Below the pieces are notes generated by a model. It saw only the letters and a program-made list of their open reading frames with translations, did no database searches and had not been told where the DNA came from. Below, piece by piece: positions 44,901 through 48,837 of a DNA stretch of 48,837 nucleotides (its first letter is position 1; each line of letters begins with the position of its first letter). Source of the stretch: Gnetum montanum (Eukaryota > Streptophyta > Gnetopsida > Gnetales > Gnetaceae); assembly GCA_015680685.1 (NCBI GenBank), contig MNCI01030467.1, positions 1-48,837 on the forward strand. The letters run 5' to 3'. The position numbers and the translations under genes were made by a program.

Positions 44901-45780
44901 TAAGTGAAATAACTTGAAATTTTATTAATTAAAAAAATATAAAAGATTCTCTTGGCTAAATAATAGATATATATTATAAATACAGTGCTAAACTAGTTAG
45001 ATATATAAATAATTTCTTCTTAGATTGCAATCATCATTTCTAAATTTTGATTTATATATAATTTTATTTTGATGTTTCTTATTTTTGTGTAATCTGCATA
45101 TTCTCATCATGTCACATATCTATTAGCCACTTATTGACTATGATTTTCACAATTTTCTTACACTTGAAGATCTATTTTCATTAGGTATGATTATATTTCT
45201 CTATGATTTTTTAATTACAAGAATATCCAAATTTCATTTTGGAGTTTTGGAAGTTTTTCATAACATGGAGATTTCTTGTTATATGAGCTATAACTTTCTC
45301 AAGCACAAAGCATCAACCAAAAACATAGTAATTACAAGCCAAGAAAATAATGCAAATTACATCAAGGAACTTAATCAAATACATATTCATAATAATTATT
45401 GAATTTACATAGGAAATGATATTTCATCAAGTTTTACATACTAATGACTTATTATACTTAATTAATGATTTTATAATAAAGCAATGTACTTAGAATGCAT
45501 ACTTCAAGTTTAACCTCAGAGTTGTAACACATTATAGGTTTGCTTCAAGAATGACACTTACAAGCTCCATAAATATCTTTCAAAAATGAAAAGAAAATAA
45601 ATTCTAAGTAAACATGAATTTAATATTTATCCTCCTAAAATAGGTATCATATATACTTTAGTAATTTTAGGATACATATTAAGGTACAACTATATTTTAT
45701 TTCCAAGACTTCAACATAGAAGTTTATACTCGGTTTTTATCCCTATTTTTAACAAAAGAATTTATGAGTTTGAAACCACA
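41940..45780. other. AT-rich DNA without a recognisable gene
   Basis: No coding region, element end or RNA gene is supported. Minor items: a small duplication of aacaagattatgatt at 41999 and 42138, an alternating purine/pyrimidine stretch at 43080-43150, and an (AC)n microsatellite. Confidence 0.5.
42691..42708. repeat. (AC)9 microsatellite
   Basis: Nine perfect AC units. Confidence 0.95.
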
Positions 45781-46093
45781 GCACAGTGGGGTCAGAGCCG
45801 TTGATCTCTGCCCATCTCCACATGCCGAAATGGTAACAGCCCCATTCATGCTTTAGAAAGTCGAATCATTTTCAGAACTTTCCTTGTTTATGTAGGAGGC
45901 ATATTTAGTTATACCTTCCATGGAGGCTTGCTTCTTCAACTGGCTTATACAATATAGTAACATTTCTAATTTGTACCAGGTCTGGATGCTCAGTTCAGTT
46001 TGCTGTTACAATATAGCAGAGAGTTTTCCGTTCACTTGATTTTTTGTCCATCCATGGTAATCATGGTAATCGGAGGAGAAGAGGAAAGTACAC

Positions 46094-46290
46094 ATGATTT
46101 CAAGCATCAATTTCGGCCTTTCCATTTTCTTTGGCCAAATCCTTACGAACGTTGTGGGTAACCTATACGGCATGCCTCCGGAAGTTCTGTGCAAGTGTTA
46201 TGGTTATGGCACTGAGACTGACGTGAGGACGACCGGCATCATTCTTTTTGGGCAGAAACACAGCTGGGGATTCTGGACCACAATGATTTG
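46094..46290 (+). pseudogene. Possible CDPK/CRK-type protein kinase fragment
   Basis: One frame reads LTNVVGNLYGMPPEVLCKCY followed by GTETDVRTTGIILF. This resembles subdomains VIII-IX of calcium-dependent or CDPK-related kinases (VGS.YY.APEVL...Y..E.DVWS.GVIL), with PPE in place of APE and the invariant W of DVWS lost. The similarity stops at about 46290, where the second copy of the long repeat begins with a TA run. The rest of the kinase is not in view. The assignment rests on about 35 residues and could be wrong. Confidence 0.4.
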
Positions 46291-46296
46291 GAGTCC

Positions 46297-48837
46297 TATA
46301 TATATATATAAAGTATATTAGCTATTTGGATTCTTTCCGGTGAGGCCGAGTTATAAGTTTTTCAAAAAAATGGAAAAACAAAGAATTATGAGTTATAAGT
46401 TTTTGAAAAAAGGAAAAAAAAAAGCAAAAAATTCTGAAACTGCTCGGATTGAAGAAAGGATTTAAGCTAAAATTCAGGTGCATTATATTCATTTTTATAT
46501 ACATTATTCTAATACTGTAATCCAGGATTCTTAACTTTGCTTTTTTAAACAAATATTAAGTCTTGTTAATTCAGGTAATAAGAGAACCCAAACTCAATTC
46601 TACATCTTGCATTGGGTATTTACTTACACATTAAAATTACATGTCACTGTGGTCTTGCAAAATTTAATTTTGACAGCACTAATCAGTATTTTGCCACCGA
46701 GTGAAAAAGGGCTCCATTAAAACAATTAATGTCACATTGTGTCGGTTAAAATCTATATTTTGGGAGTTCATGAAAACTATTTTAGTTGCTCATAACTCTT
46801 GTCGGCGTATACAAATCAAGTTCAGTATGCAGCATATTTATGAAAAAAACAAATAAATGTGCTACTTATTTTGAGGACAAACCAATTCAGATTACATAGA
46901 TTTGCTAGGATGAAGTGTAAGAATTCTTCACTTATTTTGGATGCATTTCAACACAATTTCATGTACTTTTTTCATGTAAAGATTCTTAAATTTTGGATGG
47001 CTTTCAGCTTGATTTCATGTACTTACAATATACAAAATTTGAATAAGAACTCAACTTGATGCTAGCCCTCCTCTTTTCTTATATGGGCTATTTACTTGCA
47101 TTGGCAGAATTCAAAAACATTAGCAAAAAAATTTTAAAAATTTAATAAGAATAACTCATGTAATTGATCCATTTTGTTAGGATAAAACTAAGATGATGAT
47201 GATGTATGTGTTCCCATAGCAGCTTTCATTGGCTTAAGTTTTAGTTAAAAATTTTTAACATAGTATATGTAACGTTTTTTAAAGCAAATGATTAAAAATT
47301 TAATGTTTTACTAATCAAAATACTATTACGGTTGCTAGTTTAATTGAAAGTTGTGATGGTGTTTTGGAGGTTTTAATAATGATTTATTTAAAATATTTAT
47401 TGGGTTTTTTTAATTTTAAACATGCACATACTTTATATAAATAAACAAAGATCTAGCTCTTCATAAAGGCCAATGGCCAAAAGGAACTTGTGTAGGTGAC
47501 CATATTTTGTTAGGAAAGGATCATGAAACATGCACATACTTTAGTGTAAATTATACTATTTTGACAAAATTCAATACTTGGAAAATTAATTACTCATTGA
47601 AACTTTTGGAAGAAAAGAATAAAGCTATTTGAAAATCATCCACACCTTCAAAGATTAAGCATTTTATTTGGTTCTTACTTCACAAATGTGTACGAATTAG
47701 AATTATTTTCTTTCATCTAATTACTAATGATGTAATACTAGGTATTAAGCCCCCAAAAAATATTGATAATGAACAAAGAAAATTGAAGTACATAATAAGT
47801 TCTCTTTTTTTTTTGTGGGTGGGGGTGGGGGTGTGGTGGCAAAGGGAGGGGGAAGAAGAGGGGGGAGGGGAAAGGGAGAGTATGGTTTAGGCAAGGAGGG
47901 TTTGTTGGAACTTGAAATAAGTAAAACATAGGTACACTCCAAGGTAGATAGTCCAATTAGAAATTTATATAACTCAACATAGATCACCAAAATCAAACCC
48001 ATGATTTAGAGCTTCTTAGTCAAGGATACCTTACAAGTTTGACATTAGGTAGACATCATTAAAAGTTTTGACTTTAGAACTATCTATTCACATGTATAAC
48101 CTTATAATTGATACTTTGAAAAAAGAAATAAGTAAATAAAATTTGCATCACTTTTCAATATTCATACTTGAAATTAAAATAGTAAAAGGATTCGAGATAG
48201 AGAGTTGTGGCTTAATACCAATATTTGTTTCAAAGCAAGAAATGGGTAGCACTTGTGGAAGATCCTCACCACGTCACTTGTTATTGATGTTACATCGAAA
48301 ATCTTCACCATCAATTGTAACCTTCTTGTTAAAACTAGTTTTTATTTTTGAATTAGTAGTATTCTTATCAAAGAAAAAAAGAAAAAGCCTTATGATCTAT
48401 CTATCCAAGCTACTTAACAATTTCTCTAGTGGCAATAACATTATACACAATAGCTTTTGTCTTTTCCGAATTCTTTATTTTCATTTGATCACTCTTATCA
48501 TTAACATTAACTTGATTTTTCATATCTTCAACTTCATATTGTTTTTTACTATATTCAACTTCAACACAGTTTTCCTTTTTTTCAAAAAAAATTTTCATGA
48601 GAAGGAAAGGATTAACATTAAATAACTATCCTTCATGATAGCAAAAGTTTCAAGAATTAGAAAAATTATAATATGCAATTGGTTGAATTAATGTATTCCC
48701 TCCTGCTTGTAATACCAATTCTTTTTTACAATTGAGAAGGTTGATTTCAATAAAAAAATCTTGACAAAAACTAAAAGTTGTAAAAATAGACTTCATATGC
48801 CTAATGGGACCAAGAAAACTAACAATTTCTTAACCAA
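46297..48837. repeat. Long dispersed direct repeat, copy B (runs off the window)
   Basis: Same sequence and orientation as 5920-8471, about 40.4 kb away. It starts at a (TA)n run, as copy A does, and is still matching at the last base. Frames at 46859-47059 and 48143-48625 mirror those in copy A. No coding motif is recognised. Confidence 0.85.
47817..47876 (+). other. G-run block with quadruplex-forming potential (copy B)
   Basis: Counterpart of 7451-7513. The upstream run is slightly shorter, yet the number and spacing of G runs are largely kept. Confidence 0.7.

Noticed and set aside
5920-48837. The two long repeat copies as a pair of LTRs bounding a 40-kb element.
   Set aside because: The DNA between holds host gene remnants and unrelated elements in both orientations, and no primer binding site or polypurine tract adjoins the copies. 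Two independent insertions or a duplication fit better.

Overview
The window is nuclear DNA from a land plant, most likely a gymnosperm such as a conifer. It is AT-rich, has GT-AG introns, a MIKC*-type MADS-box gene, remnants of terpene synthase, cytochrome P450 and laccase genes, and many old, nested retrotransposons. The species cannot be named from the sequence alone. I see no bacterial operon, CRISPR array, rRNA or tRNA gene. Most long open frames are chance frames or pieces of decayed mobile elements.

Layout. 1-5.8 kb: a TPX2-like (spindle/microtubule protein) gene on the + strand with six spliced 3' exons after a larger exon that carries two in-frame TAG stops; its 5' end is unresolved. 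5.9-8.5 kb: a long unclassified repeat whose second copy fills 46.3 kb to the window end. 8.9-12.7 kb: antisense LTR debris, a 600-bp direct repeat flanking a 24-bp minisatellite, and a minus-strand P450 scrap. 12.7-17.3 kb: no convincing gene. 17.5-20.6 kb: a MIKC* MADS-box gene readable over ten exons, with one in-frame stop and one phase conflict, cut off by an 801-base assembly gap. 22.4-29.5 kb: a Ty3/gypsy (Athila/Tat-like) element with LTRs, primer binding site, gag and protease but no reverse transcriptase or integrase. 30.6-38.9 kb: an antisense LTR with some internal sequence, then a decayed MULE/SWIM transposase gene split by a solo LTR, itself split by a GC-rich LINE with a clean 9-bp target duplication. 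39.5-41.9 kb: remnants of terpene synthase, P450 and laccase genes in the same orientation. 41.9-45.8 kb: empty AT-rich DNA. 46.1-46.3 kb: a possible kinase scrap abutting the second copy of the long repeat.

The host genes do not form a visible functional unit. TPX2 and the MADS gene are unrelated in role. The terpene synthase, P450 and laccase relics all belong to families used in specialised metabolism, but all three are broken. In-frame stops in the decayed host genes and in gag are mostly TAG, as expected if CAG (glutamine) codons decayed by loss of methylated cytosine in CHG context. I found no convincing previously undescribed active system. The best leads are the datable nested insertion, the TAG-biased decay, the two-copy unclassified repeat with a conserved G-run block, and the short-motif arrays in the U3 of one LTR family.
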